From the NCBI RefSeq assembly GCF_020141465.1, contig NZ_JAHSPD010000001.1, positions 496,001 to 560,000 on the forward strand: DNA of 64,000 bases, written 5' to 3'. The notes beneath the pieces were generated by a model that made no database searches, was not told the DNA's origin, and saw only the letters and a program-made list of their open reading frames with translations. Both the position numbers and the translations under genes were made by a program. The stretch is from Roseovarius carneus. Its GTDB lineage: Bacteria > Pseudomonadota > Alphaproteobacteria > Rhodobacterales > Rhodobacteraceae. Position 1 is the first letter of the stretch. Each line of letters opens with the position of its first letter. Positions 21,340 to 30,149 of this stretch are shown in pieces.

Positions 21340-21740
21340 CAGGTCTCGTTCTGAAACTAAGCCCAAAAGAACGCGTGCTCATCAATGGTGCCGTGGTTGA
21401 AAACGGGGATCGGCGCTCCCGGCTCAGCATAGTCACACCGGATGCGAATATTCTGCGTCTGCGTGATGCCATTCATCCTGAGGATGCAAACACGCCGGTG
21501 CGGCGCGTGTGTTATGCAGCGCAACTGGTTTTGTCCGGCGACGCCACGCCTGAGGATGCCCGCCTTCAGCTTCTGCGCCATATCGAAGATCTGAGCCAAA
21601 TTCTGACAGACCCAGACAGCCGCACCAGCCTGACTGATGCGACCCAAGCCGTGCTTGCGGGGGAATTCTATCAATGCCTGAAGGCGCTGCGCACCTTGCT
21701 GCCGCGCGAGGCACGCCTTCTGGCGCATCGGCCGTCATGA
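21336..21740 (+). CDS. flbT: Flagellin mRNA regulator FlbT
   Basis: A 134-residue FlbT, the post-transcriptional repressor that binds the flagellin leader in Caulobacter. It opens with GLVLKLSPKERVLINGAVVENG, broken here as in the family, and ends with a helical tail (CLKALRTLLPREARLL). Both ends are coupled: its ATG overlaps the flaF stop and its stop overlaps the next ATG. The flagellin leader 70 bases longer than needed for translation is a possible target. Confidence 0.93.
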   Translation: MTGLVLKLSPKERVLINGAVVENGDRRSRLSIVTPDANILRLRDAIHPEDANTPVRRVCYAAQLVLSGDATPEDARLQLLRHIEDLSQILTDPDSRTSLTDATQAVLAGEFYQCLKALRTLLPREARLLAHRPS

Positions 21741-22540
21741 CTTATCAGCCGGTCTTGCCCAGTGGCGGGCTTGTCGGGTTCAGCTTCCTCACCCGGACGC
21801 TGAACACCCAAACCGCAGCCTTCAACAACAGCGCACCCATCGCGCGCGATACGGCTTACTTCGAGGCCAATATCGGGGAGGTCAAAACGGCTGAAGATCT
21901 TGTCTCGGACCGTAGGCTTCTGCGCGTGGCGCTGGGGGCGTTTGGTTTGTCGGATGACATCAACAGCCGCGCGTTTGTGCAACAAATTCTCGAAGGCGGC
22001 TCTGAAGCAAATGATGCGCTGGCCAATCGGCTTGCGGATGACCGCTATAGCGATTTCGCGGAGGCTTTCGGCTTTGGGAACCCCAGCGGTGCGCGCACCG
22101 CAGAGCCCGGCTTTACATCTGATATCATAAGCAAATTCCGCGCCCGCGAATTTGAGGTTGCTGTCGGCAACCAAGATCAAAGTATGCGGCTGGCGCTGGA
22201 TGCTGAGCGGAGCCTGCCTGCGATTGCCGCACTGACCGGGACGGAGGAAACACGCTGGCTCAAAATTATAGGCAACCCTCCCCTGCGCAAAGTTTTTGAG
22301 GCCGCTCTTGGCCTGCCACAAAGCTTTGGCACGATTGATCTCGACAAACAGGTGGAAGTGTTTCGCGATCGTGCAAGCCGCCAGCTTGGCATATCCAGCC
22401 TGACAGAGCTTGCAGAGCCGGAACAGCGCGACGCGCTCGTGCAACGCTTTTTGATCATGGATCAGGTGAACAGCTTTTCGAGCCAATCCTCCGGATCGGT
22501 AGCGCTGACCCTTCTTCAGTCAATGCCCCGCCGCTTCTGA
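21737..22540 (+). CDS. DUF1217-like flagellar-cluster protein
   Basis: A 267-residue soluble protein of unknown function, helix-rich, with no signal peptide. Repeating segments such as SDRRLLRVALGAFGLSDDINSRAF (in part) and a second similar module with LKIIGNPPLRKVFEAALGLP resemble the DUF1217 family as I recall it, often found beside alphaproteobacterial flagellar genes. The start overlaps flbT by ATGA, so it is translationally coupled to flagellin control. It ends eight bases before the convergent fliI stop. Confidence 0.7.
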   Translation: MTYQPVLPSGGLVGFSFLTRTLNTQTAAFNNSAPIARDTAYFEANIGEVKTAEDLVSDRRLLRVALGAFGLSDDINSRAFVQQILEGGSEANDALANRLADDRYSDFAEAFGFGNPSGARTAEPGFTSDIISKFRAREFEVAVGNQDQSMRLALDAERSLPAIAALTGTEETRWLKIIGNPPLRKVFEAALGLPQSFGTIDLDKQVEVFRDRASRQLGISSLTELAEPEQRDALVQRFLIMDQVNSFSSQSSGSVALTLLQSMPRRF

Positions 22541-22547
22541 TCCGCGC

Positions 22548-23969
22548 CTAACCCGGCATCAACGCTCGCCCGCCACCATTGCCACCACTTCGGCCAATGT
22601 TGGGGCCCGGTGCTGACTGCGCGGGCGCAGATATTTGGGGTTTTCCAGCGCCGGCCCTGCGCAAAATCAACGCCAGCCTATCATAACTGTTCTGGATAGA
22701 CGCCGCCTCACTTTCAGCCAAAAACGCATCAAGCTCAGGATAGACGCGGATCGCCTGATCAAGCTCCACATCACTTCCTTCCGCGTAAAGCCCCGCGCGG
22801 ATCATCGTCGCGGACCTGTCATATGATCCGAGCAGCGCCCGTGCCCGCAAAAGCGCTTCGTTCTCCACATCACTCGCGGCACGCGGCAAGCTGCGTGAAA
22901 CCGAGCGGAGCAAATCAATGGCCGGATACCGCCCACGCTCGGCAATCGCGCGGTCCATGACCACATGCCCGTCGAGCACCCCGCGCAGGATATCCGCCAC
23001 TGGCTCTTCCATATCCGACCCCGCGACTAGGACACTAAACAGAGCCGTAATCGCCCCTTGGCTACCCTCCCCCGGCCCCGCGCGTTCGCATAGCGACATT
23101 ATCATATGCGCGGTCGATGCCGGATAGCCGCGCAGCGCCGGCATCTCGCCTGCTGCGGTGGCCACCTCGCGGTGCGCTTCGGCAAAGCGGGTGATCGAAT
23201 CAGCCAGGAAGAGCACGTGCAGCCCCTGATCCCTGAAATGTTCTGCCACAGCCATCGCCGTCCACGCACAGCGCCGGCGCACCAAAGGCGAGCGATCAGA
23301 TGTCGCAGCAACAATAACGGACCGCGCCATGCCCTCTGGTCCCAGCACATTGTCGATAAAATCGCGCAGCTCGCGACCCCGCTCGCCAATCATGGCAAAC
23401 ACGACCACATCTGCCTCCATACGGCGGCCAAGATGCCCAAGAAGGCTCGATTTCCCGACACCAGACCCGGCAAAGAGCCCGATTCGCTGGCCGCGCACGA
23501 TGGGCAAAAACGTGTTGAACACCGACATACCCGTCTCCAGACGCGCCCCAAGCGGATGCCGCCGCGCAGGCGCAGGCGGGTCTGCCCGAAGGCTGCGCGC
23601 CACAGGCCCGCGCCGCAAAGACTGGCCATCCATAGGCGCGCCAAACGGGTCAATCACGCGCCCGACCCAATCATTCGACGGTGCAATATCCGCAGCCCCC
23701 ATCAGCACCGCGCGATCCCCGAGCGAAACGCCCTGAGGCTCCGCATCAGGCAGCATTCGCACGCGCCCCTGCCCCATCTGAAGCACTTCACCATGCAGAA
23801 CGCTGCCATCGCCACGCGTGATACACACCCGGTCGCCCAGCCGCGCATCGCCAGCAAGGCCGGACAAATCCAGCATCCCGCCGGTCACCACCTCCACCCG
23901 TCCAATCACATCCACCGCCCGCATTTGCGCGATGGTGGCACCGAGGCTATCGAGTTTCGTCATTCCCAT
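22548..23969 (-). CDS. fliI: Flagellum-specific ATPase FliI
   Basis: A 473-residue ATPase of the type III export apparatus, related to F1-beta. Walker A is GLFAGSGVGKSSLLG (P-loop about 168-175), followed by VFAMIGERGREL and the Walker B strand HVLFLADSITRFAEA. Downstream the RGYPAS segment is also present. The start ATGGGAATG was chosen because GGAGAG lies six bases upstream; an in-frame extension of over 170 codons toward 24.5 kb overlaps flgB and is not real. It stands alone on its strand, divergent from flgB. Confidence 0.95.
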   Translation of the reverse strand: MGMTKLDSLGATIAQMRAVDVIGRVEVVTGGMLDLSGLAGDARLGDRVCITRGDGSVLHGEVLQMGQGRVRMLPDAEPQGVSLGDRAVLMGAADIAPSNDWVGRVIDPFGAPMDGQSLRRGPVARSLRADPPAPARRHPLGARLETGMSVFNTFLPIVRGQRIGLFAGSGVGKSSLLGHLGRRMEADVVVFAMIGERGRELRDFIDNVLGPEGMARSVIVAATSDRSPLVRRRCAWTAMAVAEHFRDQGLHVLFLADSITRFAEAHREVATAAGEMPALRGYPASTAHMIMSLCERAGPGEGSQGAITALFSVLVAGSDMEEPVADILRGVLDGHVVMDRAIAERGRYPAIDLLRSVSRSLPRAASDVENEALLRARALLGSYDRSATMIRAGLYAEGSDVELDQAIRVYPELDAFLAESEAASIQNSYDRLALILRRAGAGKPQISAPAQSAPGPNIGRSGGNGGGRALMPG

Positions 23970-24016
23970 CGCACTCTCCAAAAATCTTCTGAAAACAATT
24001 TCTAAAGGAATCACGG

Positions 24017-24031
24017 TTAATCCTTGGTTGA
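24017..24031. promoter_or_regulatory. CtrA-like site upstream of flgB
   Basis: TTAA-N7-TTGA, one mismatch from the CtrA consensus TTAA-N7-TTAA, in the 84-base gap between divergent fliI and flgB, 22 bases before the flgB start. Prediction by pattern only. Confidence 0.45.
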
Positions 24032-24053
24032 AGACGCGCAAGGGAGACGCCCA

Positions 24054-24443
24054 ATGTTTGAAAAACTGGAAATTTTCCGCATGGCACACGCCATGGCCAA
24101 ACATGCGGGCGCTCGGCAAGCGATTGTGGCGCGCAACATGGCAAATGCGGACACGCCCGGCTACGCGGCCCGCGATATCGCGCCCTTTGCCGAGACGTTC
24201 AAAGGCGGGCAGATCCAATTTGCACCGCGCCAGACCCGCGCGGGCCATATTGGTGAAAATGCTGCGGGCTATGCGGTGCAGACGCGCGAACGCGCAACCG
24301 GGGTCACAGACCCGAATGGCAATTCCGTCTCGCTTGAGACCGAGATGCTCAAAGCGGTCGACGTCAAACGCCAGCATGACCGAGCAATCTCGATCTACAA
24401 ATCCTCGCTCACCATTTTGCGCGCCGCCACTGGCCGCCGATAA
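24054..24443 (+). CDS. flgB: Flagellar proximal rod protein FlgB
   Basis: A 129-residue rod protein. The N-terminal helix with ARQAIVARNMANADTPGY is the conserved rod/hook family motif, and the C-terminal helix HDRAISIYKSSLTILRAA completes the coiled-coil pair. FlgB forms the inner rod with FlgC above FliE. First gene of a nine-gene plus-strand operon; GGGAG precedes the chosen ATG, which lies ten codons inside the longest frame. Confidence 0.95.
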   Translation: MFEKLEIFRMAHAMAKHAGARQAIVARNMANADTPGYAARDIAPFAETFKGGQIQFAPRQTRAGHIGENAAGYAVQTRERATGVTDPNGNSVSLETEMLKAVDVKRQHDRAISIYKSSLTILRAATGRR

Positions 24444-24454
24444 AGGAGATCCAA

Positions 24455-24844
24455 ATGTCCGAATTTTCCGACGCCCTTTCGCTCTCATCCTCCGGCCTCA
24501 AGGCTCAGGCTGAACGCTTGCGCCACGTCTCCGAGAATATCGCGAACAGCGACACACCGGGATATCGCCGCAAGACGGTCGCGTTCGAGACGGTCATGCA
24601 CGGGGACACGCCAGGCAAGGTCGAGACGGGCCGCGTACGCCTTGATCAATCAGAGCTTGCGAAGATTTACGACCCTTCGCACCCCCTGGCCGATGACAGC
24701 GGCAGCTATGAAGGCTCGAACGTGCAGCTGGTGATTGAGATCGCCGACGCGCGCGAGGCGCAGCGCAGCTATGAGGCCAACCTCAAAATGTTCGATCAGG
24801 CCCGGCAAATGTCGTCCAGCCTGAACGACCTTCTGCGCCGCTAA
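24455..24844 (+). CDS. flgC: Flagellar proximal rod protein FlgC
   Basis: A 129-residue rod protein with the family motif RLRHVSENIANSDTPGYRRK near the N terminus and the C-terminal helix RSYEANLKMFDQARQM. It directly follows flgB with an AAAGGAG ribosome site in the 11-base gap. Confidence 0.95.
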   Translation: MSEFSDALSLSSSGLKAQAERLRHVSENIANSDTPGYRRKTVAFETVMHGDTPGKVETGRVRLDQSELAKIYDPSHPLADDSGSYEGSNVQLVIEIADAREAQRSYEANLKMFDQARQMSSSLNDLLRR

Positions 24845-24895
24845 CCCAAGGCAAGTTAACCCAAGGCAAAACATCAATCCAAAAGGAGTTCCAGA

Positions 24896-25183
24896 ATGGA
24901 AATCAGTGCCCTCAACATCGCCGGTAAATACAACGCCGCCCGCCCCGCAACCGAGCCGCAGGCCGCCCCCGGCGCCATGGATATGGCGGGTAACATCGCC
25001 AAGGATTTCGCCGCCACCCTGCAACAGACCGAGGCCACCGCAAAATCAGCCATGTCGGGCAACGCCGATCCCCACGCCCTCGTTCAGGCCCTCGCCCAGA
25101 CCGAGCTGGCCGTGGAGACAGCCGTGACCGTACGTGACCGTGTGGTCGAGGCCTATCAGGAAATCCTGCGCATGCCGGTCTGA
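24896..25183 (+). CDS. fliE: Flagellar hook-basal body complex protein FliE
   Basis: A 95-residue adaptor that joins the MS ring to the rod. The C-terminal half has the conserved pattern with DPHALVQALAQTELAVETAV, then VRDRVVEAYQEILRMPV. An AAAAGGAG site precedes the ATG. Length is typical. Confidence 0.93.
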   Translation: MEISALNIAGKYNAARPATEPQAAPGAMDMAGNIAKDFAATLQQTEATAKSAMSGNADPHALVQALAQTELAVETAVTVRDRVVEAYQEILRMPV

Positions 25184-25187
25184 CCCC

Positions 25188-25457
25188 ATGCATAGCGAGA
25201 TCATATTTTTCGACACGATGCGTCAGGGCCTGTGGATCGCCACGATCATCTCCCTGCCAATCCTTGCCTGTGCATTGGTGGCGGGACTAAGCGTTGGGCT
25301 CTTTCAGGCACTCACCTCCATTCAGGAGCTGACCCTGACCTTCGTGCCAAAACTCGCGGCCATCGTAGCCGTGTTCTGGATCTCGATGGGGTTCATGACA
25401 ACGACGCTCGTGGCGTTCTTCCAAGACCGGCTCGTGCCACTGATCATAGGAGGCTGA
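25188..25457 (+). CDS. fliQ: Flagellar biosynthesis protein FliQ
   Basis: An 89-residue export-gate subunit with two membrane helices (about 15-38 and 48-75) linked by the conserved QALTSIQELTLTFVPK. It packs with FliP and FliR into the export pore. Start is 4 bases after fliE; translation is probably coupled. Unlike many genomes, fliQ is separated from fliP and fliR here. Confidence 0.95.
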   Translation: MHSEIIFFDTMRQGLWIATIISLPILACALVAGLSVGLFQALTSIQELTLTFVPKLAAIVAVFWISMGFMTTTLVAFFQDRLVPLIIGG

Positions 25458-25458
25458 C

Positions 25459-26178
25459 ATGGAAAATGCAGGCTACACCACATTGACCCGCCAATCGGGC
25501 CTGATGCGCGAAATGCAGGTCGTGGCGAACAACATCGCCAACGCGGCCACAACCGGGTTCCGGCAGGAGGGGCTTGTCTTCTCCGAATATGTGAAACGCA
25601 TGGAGGATGGCAGCTCGCTGTCGATGGCCACAGCCAATGCGCGCCACACCTCCATGATGCAAGGCGGGCTCACGCAAACCAATGGGCGGCTTGATTTCGC
25701 TATCGAAGGCGATGGGTTCTTCCTCATCGAGACGCCATCCGGCGAACGCCTGACCCGCTCGGGCAGCTTTGCCCTCTCCGCGGAGGGAGATCTGGTGACC
25801 AATGATGGCTTCCGGGTGCTTGATGCGGGCGGCGCGCCTGTGTTTGTCCCACCCGACGCCTCTGATCTCAGCGTCGCCGCCGATGGCACGCTGAGCTCCG
25901 ATGGCCGCCCGTTGGCCCAGATCGGGCTCGTGCAGCCGGTCGATCCGGGCGGCCTGATCCGCGAGGATGGCGTGATGTTCCGCTCCGAGGCAGGCGCTAA
26001 CCCGGCTGAAAACGGGCGCATCCTTCAGGGCTTTCTCGAAGGTGCCAATGTCGATCCCATCGGCCAGATGGCCCGCATGATCGAAATTCAACGCGCTTAC
26101 GAGATGGGCCAAAGCTTCCTCGAAAGTGAAAATCAGCGCATCCGAACCGCGCTCGATACCCTCATCAGATCCAGATAG
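25459..26178 (+). CDS. flgF: Flagellar basal-body rod protein FlgF
   Basis: A 239-residue proximal rod protein with the N-terminal motif MQVVANNIANAATTGFRQEG, a central beta domain containing EGDGFFLIETPSGERLTRSG, and the C-terminal helix ARMIEIQRAYEMGQ. It precedes flgG and is shorter than it, the usual FlgF pattern. The ATG is one base after the fliQ stop. Confidence 0.94.
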   Translation: MENAGYTTLTRQSGLMREMQVVANNIANAATTGFRQEGLVFSEYVKRMEDGSSLSMATANARHTSMMQGGLTQTNGRLDFAIEGDGFFLIETPSGERLTRSGSFALSAEGDLVTNDGFRVLDAGGAPVFVPPDASDLSVAADGTLSSDGRPLAQIGLVQPVDPGGLIREDGVMFRSEAGANPAENGRILQGFLEGANVDPIGQMARMIEIQRAYEMGQSFLESENQRIRTALDTLIRSR

Positions 26179-26188
26179 GAGACCTCCA

Positions 26189-26974
26189 ATGCGTGCTCTC
26201 AAAATTGCAGCCACCGGGATGGCGGCTCAGCAAATGCGGGTCGAGACCATCTCGAACAACCTCGCAAACATGTCCACCACGGGCTACAACGCCCGCCGCG
26301 CCGAATTCTCCGACCTGCATTACCAGCAGATGTCGCGCGCCGGCACGATCAACGCAGCCGATGGCACGGTCCTGCCTACAGGGGTCCAGCTGGGCCTCGG
26401 CGTGCGCCCTGCCGCGGTCTCCGTGCACCTCACGCAGGGCTCACTTTCCGCGACCAATGGCGATCTCGATATCGCGATCGAGGGCAATGGCTATCTTGAG
26501 GTCACGCTGCCGTCGGGGCAGCCGGGCTACACCCGCGACGGCGCGTTGAAACGCTCCGCTGATGGGGTGATTGTCACGTCCGATGGCTTCCCCGTGGCCC
26601 CCGAAATCGTCATTCCGGACGATGCGCGCTCCGTCTCGATCAATGGCAATGGCGAGGTCTATGCTTATTTCTCCGACACCGCCGAGGCGCAGCTTTTGGG
26701 GCAGTTCACCCTTTCGGGCTTCACCAATCCCAAAGGGCTGGAGGCGCGCGGATCGAACCTCTTCACCGAGACCGAAGCCTCCGGCCCCGCTCTGCAAAGC
26801 ACCCCGGGCGAGGACGGGCTCGGCACTGTCCGGCAAGGTTATCTTGAGGACAGCTCCGTCGATCCGGTGCGCGAAATCACCGAGCTGATCGAGGCACAGC
26901 GCGGGTATGAGCTGAACTCCAAGGTCATATCCGCCGCCGATCAGATGCTCGGCGCAACCACGCAGCTGCGCTGA
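26189..26974 (+). CDS. flgG: Flagellar distal rod protein FlgG
   Basis: A 261-residue distal rod protein. MRALKIAATGMAAQQMRVE and ISNNLANMSTTGYNARRAEF form the conserved N-terminal helix and D loop, the latter extended as expected for FlgG. The centre has EGNGYLEVTLPSGQPGYTRDG, and the end ELIEAQRGYELNSKVI. Its TGA overlaps the flgA start by one base (TGATG). Confidence 0.96.
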   Translation: MRALKIAATGMAAQQMRVETISNNLANMSTTGYNARRAEFSDLHYQQMSRAGTINAADGTVLPTGVQLGLGVRPAAVSVHLTQGSLSATNGDLDIAIEGNGYLEVTLPSGQPGYTRDGALKRSADGVIVTSDGFPVAPEIVIPDDARSVSINGNGEVYAYFSDTAEAQLLGQFTLSGFTNPKGLEARGSNLFTETEASGPALQSTPGEDGLGTVRQGYLEDSSVDPVREITELIEAQRGYELNSKVISAADQMLGATTQLR

Positions 26975-27390
26975 TGCGCGCGCTCGCCCTCATAGGCTGC
27001 CTGCTGGCCGGGCCCACCATGGCCGAGACCGTGCTGGCCGCGCGCACGATCCGCGCGCAATCGTTGATCACGCCGCAGGATCTTGTGGTGAAGGATATCG
27101 ACGTGCTCGGCGCGTTTTCTGCTCCAGCGGATATCGTGGGCCAGGAAGCGCGCGTTGCCCTTTATGCCGGGCGGCCCATTCGTCACGGCGATATCGGCCC
27201 ACCCGCTTTGGTCGAGCGCAATCAGATTATCTCGCTGATCTACGATCAGTCCGGGCTCAGCATCACGACCGAAGGCCGTTCGCTATCACGCGCGGGCCCC
27301 GGTGAATATGTGCGCGTCATGAACATGACCTCACGCATCACGGTCTCGGGCCGCGTTCTGCCTGATGGCCGCGTTCTTGTCTCGAATTAG
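26974..27390 (+). CDS. flgA: Flagellar P-ring assembly chaperone FlgA
   Basis: A 138-residue periplasmic chaperone for FlgI. A short signal peptide (about 1-17, ending PTMAE) is followed by an SAF-like domain with ITPQDLVVKDID and, at the C terminus, GEYVRVMNMTSRITVSGRVL, the conserved FlgA end. Short for the family because it lacks the extra N-terminal domain of enterobacterial FlgA, as usual in alphaproteobacteria. Confidence 0.92.
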   Translation: MRALALIGCLLAGPTMAETVLAARTIRAQSLITPQDLVVKDIDVLGAFSAPADIVGQEARVALYAGRPIRHGDIGPPALVERNQIISLIYDQSGLSITTEGRSLSRAGPGEYVRVMNMTSRITVSGRVLPDGRVLVSN

Positions 27391-27398
27391 AGGATAAC

Positions 27399-28127
27399 AT
27401 GCTCAAATACATCATGATTCTCACCGGCATTCTAACGCTTGCTGCCTGTGGGCGCGCGGACCATATCGGCAAGCCGCCAGAATTCAGCCCCGCGATGAAC
27501 TCATCCGAGCATGTCGCCATGCTCAGCCCCGGCCTGCCCGCAAGGGCCGAGCAGCGCCGTGTGGTAGACGAGGCTTCCCTCTGGAACGCTGGGCGACAAT
27601 CGCTTCTTGGGGACCGACGGGCGATGGCCCGCGGCGATATCCTCACCGTCGTGATCGAGATCGACGACGAGGCCGAAATTTCCAACTCTTCCAGCCGCTC
27701 GCGCAACGGCTCTGAGAGCCTCGGTATTCCTCAGCTTTTTGGCATCCCTCAGCGGATCGACAATGATCTGCCGCCGGGTGCCTCTATGGCCGACGCGGTC
27801 TCGATCAACTCAAACAGCAGCTCGGAGGGCGATGGCTCGGTCAGCCGCCGAGAGGAGCTGACCTTGCGCGTGGCCGCCACGATCATGGAGGTTCTGCCCA
27901 ATGGGGTGCTGTCGATCCAAGGCAGCCAAGAGGTCCGCGTGAACTTTGAGATGCGCGAGCTTTTGGTGACTGGCTATGTGCGCCCTGCGGATATCTCGCG
28001 CCAAAATGAGATCACATACGACAAGATCGCCTCGGCCCGCATCTCATATGGTGGGCGCGGTCAGATCACCGACATGCAACAACCGCGCCTGGGCCAGCAA
28101 GTGCTCGACGCCATTCTGCCCTTCTGA
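27399..28127 (+). CDS. flgH: Flagellar L-ring lipoprotein FlgH
   Basis: A 242-residue outer-membrane ring protein with lipoprotein signal ILTLAAC, where the cysteine near residue 17 is the lipidation site. The conserved domain shows SLWNAGRQSLLGDRRAMARGDILTV in part, then NGVLSIQGSQEVRVNFE and RPADISRQNEI. It completes the P- and L-ring set with flgA here and flgI at 42 kb. Confidence 0.95.
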   Translation: MLKYIMILTGILTLAACGRADHIGKPPEFSPAMNSSEHVAMLSPGLPARAEQRRVVDEASLWNAGRQSLLGDRRAMARGDILTVVIEIDDEAEISNSSSRSRNGSESLGIPQLFGIPQRIDNDLPPGASMADAVSINSNSSSEGDGSVSRREELTLRVAATIMEVLPNGVLSIQGSQEVRVNFEMRELLVTGYVRPADISRQNEITYDKIASARISYGGRGQITDMQQPRLGQQVLDAILPF

Positions 28128-28138
28128 AAGGTGCTGAT

Positions 28139-28654
28139 ATGAAACTGATCCTCCCCCTCATTATGCTCGGCCTAGGTATTGGCGGCGGCGTAGGCGCAGG
28201 CATCATGCTGCGCCCGGATGTGGTCGATGCCGATCTCGCCGCTCCTGAAGATAGCGCCAAAAGCGCAGCCCAAACGCACGCATCAAAAGAAGGCTCAAAC
28301 GATGAGGCAACGGACAAAATGGATTCAAACGCGATGGAGTATGTCCGGCTCAACAATCAGTTTGTGGTGCCGCTGGTGACACGCGATTCTGTCGATGCAC
28401 TTGTTGTGATGGCGTTGAGCGTAGAAATTGCTGCGGGTAACACCGAAATCGTCTATCGGCGCGAACCAAAGCTGCGCGACAACTTCCTGCAAGTCCTTTT
28501 CGATCATGCCAATATGGGTGGGTTTGAGGGCGGGTTCACAGACACGAACAAACTCGATGTCCTGCGCGCCGCACTTCTTGAGGTCGCCCATTCCGTGATC
28601 GGCCCGGAGGTACACTCAGTTTTGATCACCGATATCGGTCGTCAGGACATGTAA
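28139..28654 (+). CDS. fliL: FliL-family protein, first copy
   Basis: A 171-residue single-pass inner-membrane protein: helix at about 3-24, an acidic and Ser-rich linker, then a periplasmic stomatin/SPFH-like FliL domain with YVRLNNQFVVPLV and KLRDNFLQVLF. FliL rings surround the stator units and support torque. It is the last gene of the flgB operon. A second, different FliL-like protein is encoded at 38 kb, so the two may have separate stator or assembly roles. The 3' end overlaps the convergent downstream gene by 13 bases. Confidence 0.85.
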   Translation: MKLILPLIMLGLGIGGGVGAGIMLRPDVVDADLAAPEDSAKSAAQTHASKEGSNDEATDKMDSNAMEYVRLNNQFVVPLVTRDSVDALVVMALSVEIAAGNTEIVYRREPKLRDNFLQVLFDHANMGGFEGGFTDTNKLDVLRAALLEVAHSVIGPEVHSVLITDIGRQDM

Positions 28655-29067
28655 GGCGGGCCCTTCAAAATCATGAAGGCCTGCGCTGTCTCATTGGCCC
28701 GGCCCTGTGCTTTGCGGCGCAGGGCCTTTTTTTCGTTCTCAAGCAGGCTTTTCGTCGCCTCCAGCTTGCCAAACGCAAGGCGCAGCGCGCCCATGCGTTC
28801 GGCCTTGCGCACCAGAATCTGCGCCAGCTCTACATTCAGACGTTCCCGCGTGCGTAAGGTCCATCCCTGCCAAAGAAGATCCGCCCCAACGGCACGCGGC
28901 GCCGCAAGCTGGTCCACAGGAAGTTGGGCAGAGGCTTCGCGCCGTGCATCGAGCAAGCCAAGCGCCGCACGCAACCGCGCCTCCTGCGCAATAACATCCT
29001 GAAGCTTGGCCTGCTCGGCCTGATAGAGCGTTTGGGAAATCGCAACGAGCGGGGCAAGCGGGCTCAT
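28642..29067 (-). CDS. FliJ-like helical protein downstream of flhB
   Basis: A 141-residue, all-helical, basic protein with heptad character from about 10 to 130 and no membrane segment. Its start overlaps the flhB stop by ATGA, so it belongs to the export-gate operon. Size, helical hairpin character and position fit a FliJ-type export chaperone or stalk linking FliI to FlhA, but no diagnostic motif is seen. Its C-terminal coding part contains, on the opposite strand, the terminator of the flgB-fliL operon. Confidence 0.55.
   Translation of the reverse strand: MSPLAPLVAISQTLYQAEQAKLQDVIAQEARLRAALGLLDARREASAQLPVDQLAAPRAVGADLLWQGWTLRTRERLNVELAQILVRKAERMGALRLAFGKLEATKSLLENEKKALRRKAQGRANETAQAFMILKGPPYMS
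28701..28733 (+). terminator. Intrinsic terminator of the flgB-fliL operon, inside a convergent gene
   Basis: Stem GGCCCTG with CAGGGCC and a T tract of seven, 47 bases after the fliL stop. It lies within the coding region of the minus-strand FliJ-like gene, where the T tract encodes Glu and Lys codons. Confidence 0.85.
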
Positions 29068-30149
29068 TTCCGCGCCCCGGCGCGGCGGCGCATGGTTTCG
29101 GCAAACCGAATGGCAGCGGCCACAGCGCGGTAGTGATCCGGATTGATCTCCTGACCAATTTCGGTGGCGCTGTAGAGCGCTCTGGCAGTGGGCGGATCCT
29201 GCCGCACCGGCACGCCATGCTCCATCGCCAGATCACGGATCGCGAGAGCAATATGATCCATGCCCTTGGCCACACATTCAGGGGCGGCCCCTGGTGCGCG
29301 GCTCCATTTCAAAGCAACGGCAAAATGCGTTGGGTTCATGATCACTACATCCGCCTTGGGCACCTCGGCCATCATCTGCTCCGAGGCAATCTGCGTCGCG
29401 CGCGCTCGGCGCTCCTGCTTCATGTAAGGATCGCCTTCTTGCTGCTTGGCCTCGTCGCGCAAATCCTTGTGGGACATCCGGTTTTTGCGAAAGTGATCAA
29501 AGCGCTGCCACATGTAGTCAAGCGCCCCAATGGAGAAAGCAATGATGCAGACCACGATCATAAACTCGACCAGAACTTGCGCCATAAGGGCCCCAATCCC
29601 GCGCGGCTCTGCATGCAGTGACCCTGCCATCTCAGGCAAACGCACCTTCAGGTAGACACCCAGAACGACGGAATAAACGAGCAATTTCAAAAGACTCTTA
29701 CCGAATTCAAATAGGCCTGAGAGGCCATACTTGTTCTTGGCATTCTCAATGGGGTTGATGCGTGACGCTTTGAAGGCCAATTTTGTGGGCGCAAAAACCA
29801 GGCTCCGCTGTGCCAAAACCGCCAGCATCGCCATTGCCCCCGGCAGCACAAACCAGACCAGAAGCCCAAGTGCCAGCGCCCCGAGCAAACCGCCAATCGT
29901 AGCGGTGGCATGGCCTCCGAAAATCAGCGGCGCCAAATTGTCGGACTGATCAAACAGGACCATCATACTGTTGCTGATGCTGGTGACCGATTGCGTGCCC
30001 GCGACAACGCCAGTGATCAAAAACCCCAGATACGCCGCAGCCGTCGTAACATCGGCAGACCGGACAAGCTCACCTTTCTTGCGCGCCTCGTCCAGCTTGT
30101 GCTGGGTCGGCTCGTGGGTCTTGTCGGCGTCATCGTCCTGGCCTGACAT
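29064..30149 (-). CDS. flhB: Flagellar export switch protein FlhB
   Basis: A 361-residue export-gate protein: a charged cytoplasmic start (KTHEPTQHKLDEARKKGELVRS in part), four membrane helices between about 35 and 215, and a cytoplasmic domain with the autocleavage site NPTH (272-275) that switches substrate class with FliK. It overlaps fliR by TGATG and the FliJ-like gene by ATGA. Confidence 0.97.
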   Translation of the reverse strand: MSGQDDDADKTHEPTQHKLDEARKKGELVRSADVTTAAAYLGFLITGVVAGTQSVTSISNSMMVLFDQSDNLAPLIFGGHATATIGGLLGALALGLLVWFVLPGAMAMLAVLAQRSLVFAPTKLAFKASRINPIENAKNKYGLSGLFEFGKSLLKLLVYSVVLGVYLKVRLPEMAGSLHAEPRGIGALMAQVLVEFMIVVCIIAFSIGALDYMWQRFDHFRKNRMSHKDLRDEAKQQEGDPYMKQERRARATQIASEQMMAEVPKADVVIMNPTHFAVALKWSRAPGAAPECVAKGMDHIALAIRDLAMEHGVPVRQDPPTARALYSATEIGQEINPDHYRAVAAAIRFAETMRRRAGARK

